A stretch of DNA of 7,503 nucleotides from assembly GCA_946563605.1 (NCBI GenBank), contig CAMNVW010000070.1:1-7503 (forward strand), in the 5' to 3' direction. A program made the translations under genes and the position numbers. The notes under the pieces are model-generated. The model saw only the letters and a program-made list of their open reading frames with translations. It did not search any database and was not told where the DNA came from. Shown here one piece after another: positions 6,193-7,503 of the stretch. Position 1 is the first letter of the stretch; every line of letters starts with the position of its first letter. The stretch is from an uncultured Clostridia bacterium. Its GTDB lineage: Bacteria > Bacillota > Clostridia > Oscillospirales > Ruminococcaceae.

Positions 6193-7149
6193 TTGAAAAA
6201 AAGGATCTTTTCACTTTTAACGGCGGCGATGGTGCTGTGCGTGGCGCTGTCAGGATGCGGAATGAACAAGGAAAAAGCCATTGAACAGCTGGAAAGCGCA
6301 TTAAAGGAAAATGCGTCGATGGACAGCGGCAATATGACCGCAGAGGTAGAGGCGCAGGTACAGCTTGGAAGCGACAGCATCGACATGAACCTTGCGGTAG
6401 AGGGTGCATTTAAGGATCAGATGCAGACCATGGCGCTGAAGGTAAGCGGCGACATGATGGGAATGCCGCTGGACAGTCAGCTCTATCAGACGGAAGGTTT
6501 CAGCTATACGCTGGACCCCGAAAGCGGAAAATATCTCAAACAGGAATCGGCTATGAGCGCAGAGCAGTATCAGAATTTGATGACGCTCAGCCAGACGGAA
6601 ATGGTGGAGATGTATCTTGATGCTGCAAAGGTAGCGGAGGATTTTGCCTTCACCGAAGAAGAAAAAGCTCTGCGGATCAATTTTACAATGCCCACCGAAC
6701 AGTTGGAGCAGATGCAGCAGATGATCAGCACAACCATGCTGGACGAGATGCTTCCAATGATGGAGCAGCAGCTTCGTTCCAGCGTTGAGGAACAGCTTGA
6801 TGCGCTGTTGGGCTCGATGGAGCTTGACCAGGAGCAGCTCGACGCACTGATCGACGAACAGATTCAAGCGCTCATCGAAATGGAAAAGCAGCTGTTTACC
6901 TCGCTTCAAATCACAAAGCTGCACTGTGATATGCTCATTGAGGATGGAGCTATCAACGAACAGACTTTGGAAATGGGGCTTGAGTTTGCACTCAAAGACC
7001 TGGTTGAGGCGTTGGGAATGACAGATGCGGCAAATGTTCCCGAAACGTGCGCGCTGAATATGAATATCCACAGTCTGGTTCAAAACCGCAACGAAGATAT
7101 TCAGATTGAAATTCCGGAATTTACCGCAGAAAATCTGCTGGCAGCGTAA
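6193..7149 (+). CDS. Putative lipoprotein with LolA-like N-terminal region and coiled coil
   Basis: A 318-residue secreted lipoprotein of unknown function. The start is TTG at 6193: AGGAGGAG (6179-6186) is 6 bases upstream, and only this start gives the basic MKKR and full signal peptide. The lipobox is LSGC (19-22), so Cys22 would be lipidated. Residues about 28-120 (NASMDSGNMTAEVEAQVQL, then FSYTLDPESGKYLK) have the alternating-strand pattern of LolA-like/DUF6612-type lipoproteins, where short strands carry many Met and polar residues. Residues about 165-235 are Glu-, Gln-, Leu- and Met-rich and predicted helical; EQLDALL (200-206) recurs as EQLDALI (214-220), exactly two heptads later, which suggests a coiled coil. 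The C-terminal part (236-318) again looks strand-rich. It is monocistronic unless transcription reads through the following hairpin. The family assignment is tentative. Confidence 0.8.
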   Translation: MKKRIFSLLTAAMVLCVALSGCGMNKEKAIEQLESALKENASMDSGNMTAEVEAQVQLGSDSIDMNLAVEGAFKDQMQTMALKVSGDMMGMPLDSQLYQTEGFSYTLDPESGKYLKQESAMSAEQYQNLMTLSQTEMVEMYLDAAKVAEDFAFTEEEKALRINFTMPTEQLEQMQQMISTTMLDEMLPMMEQQLRSSVEEQLDALLGSMELDQEQLDALIDEQIQALIEMEKQLFTSLQITKLHCDMLIEDGAINEQTLEMGLEFALKDLVEALGMTDAANVPETCALNMNIHSLVQNRNEDIQIEIPEFTAENLLAA

Positions 7150-7162
7150 ATATATACAAAGA

Positions 7163-7196
7163 TGACCGGCTTTTTCAAAAGCCGGTCAAAATTTTT
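7163..7196 (+). terminator. Intrinsic terminator after the lipoprotein gene
   Basis: TGACCGGC (7163-7170) pairs with GCCGGTCA (7181-7188), extended by flanking T:A pairs to about 10-12 base pairs, followed by AAAATTTTT (T-run 7192-7196). It lies 13 bases after the stop. No clear promoter is seen between it and the next gene, so it may be partial (read-through) rather than absolute. Confidence 0.75.
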
Positions 7197-7219
7197 GCAG
7201 AAAAGAAAGGAAAGAATGG

Positions 7220-7503
7220 ATGCGTACACTGCAATATACCATCGGAAAAGAACACGAGGGCATGACCGTAGAACAATATCTAAAAAAAGTACATGGCTAT
7301 TCCAGCCGCACCATCATCAAGCTAAAACACTATGAGAGGGGAATGTATCTCAATGGCGCGCACACCCGCACCATCGATTTACTGAAAGAGGGAGATTTGC
7401 TGGAAATCACCTTTCTCGATGCCCAAGAGCATGGAGTGGAACATTTCATCCGCTCCAACCGCGAGGTGGAAATCGCCTACGAGGACAATGACCTTGTGGT
7501 GTT
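7220..7503 (+). CDS. RluA-family pseudouridine synthase, 5' part only
   Basis: The 94 visible complete codons run off the right edge. The start (MRTLQYTIGKEHEGMTVEQYLKK split at residues 1-23) and the RNA-binding S4-like stretch (HGYSSRTIIKLKHYERGMYLNG, about 25-46) with GDLLEITFL (58-66) are typical of RluA/RluD-type 23S rRNA pseudouridine synthases. The frame ends at YEDNDLVV, just where the family continues into the catalytic domain (normally L-N-K-P-x-G-x-x-V and later the catalytic Asp in H-R-L-D). That domain is outside the window, so activity cannot be judged. AAGGAAAG (about 7207-7214) precedes the ATG at 7220. An out-of-frame ATG at 7216 opens a frame that stops soon after and is not used. 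Confidence 0.85.
   Translation, partial: MRTLQYTIGKEHEGMTVEQYLKKVHGYSSRTIIKLKHYERGMYLNGAHTRTIDLLKEGDLLEITFLDAQEHGVEHFIRSNREVEIAYEDNDLVV

Noticed and set aside
6301..7083. 260-residue minus-strand frame opposite the lipoprotein gene
   Set aside because: It is His- and Leu-rich, as expected from the complement of Met/Gln/Glu codons. It has no start signal, and the plus-strand gene has a signal peptide, lipobox and good ribosome binding site.

Overview
The window looks like chromosome of a low-to-medium GC Firmicute, most likely a Clostridia member (Oscillospirales/Ruminococcaceae-like is a guess). Reasons: strong AAGGAG/AGGAGG ribosome binding sites, sigma-A promoters with near-consensus boxes and 17-base spacers, a type III pantothenate kinase, an ECF-type vitamin transporter S component, and two Gram-positive-style lipoproteins. 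No tRNA, rRNA, CRISPR array or insertion sequence was seen.

Left arm (1-2352, minus strand): a promoter at 2324-2352 drives coaBC, a GNAT acetyltransferase and a PPP-family metallophosphoesterase that runs off the left edge. The spacings are 15 and 38 bases, each gene has its own ribosome binding site, and there is no terminator between them, so this reads as one operon.

Middle (2394-4470, plus strand): a near-consensus extended -10 promoter, whose -35 box is half of a perfect 12-base palindrome, leads into a broken XRE-type helix-turn-helix regulator. An S41-family peptidase lipoprotein follows directly and is closed by a strong hairpin terminator. This block looks like an insert between two halves of a coenzyme A locus.

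Right arm (4504-7503, plus strand): a promoter drives an ECF transporter S component (probably PanT) and coaX, closed by a terminator. A second promoter follows at once and drives a methionine- and glutamine-rich lipoprotein with a TTG start. Another hairpin follows, and then the first 94 codons of an RluA-family pseudouridine synthase that runs off the right edge.

How the genes work together: PanT would bring pantothenate in, CoaX phosphorylates it to 4'-phosphopantothenate, and CoaBC adds cysteine and decarboxylates to 4'-phosphopantetheine. CoaD and CoaE are not in the window. I see no clearly new biological system. The points most worth a second look are the decayed regulator with its intact promoter and palindrome, the unusual S41 lipoprotein beside it, and the uncharacterised coiled-coil lipoprotein.
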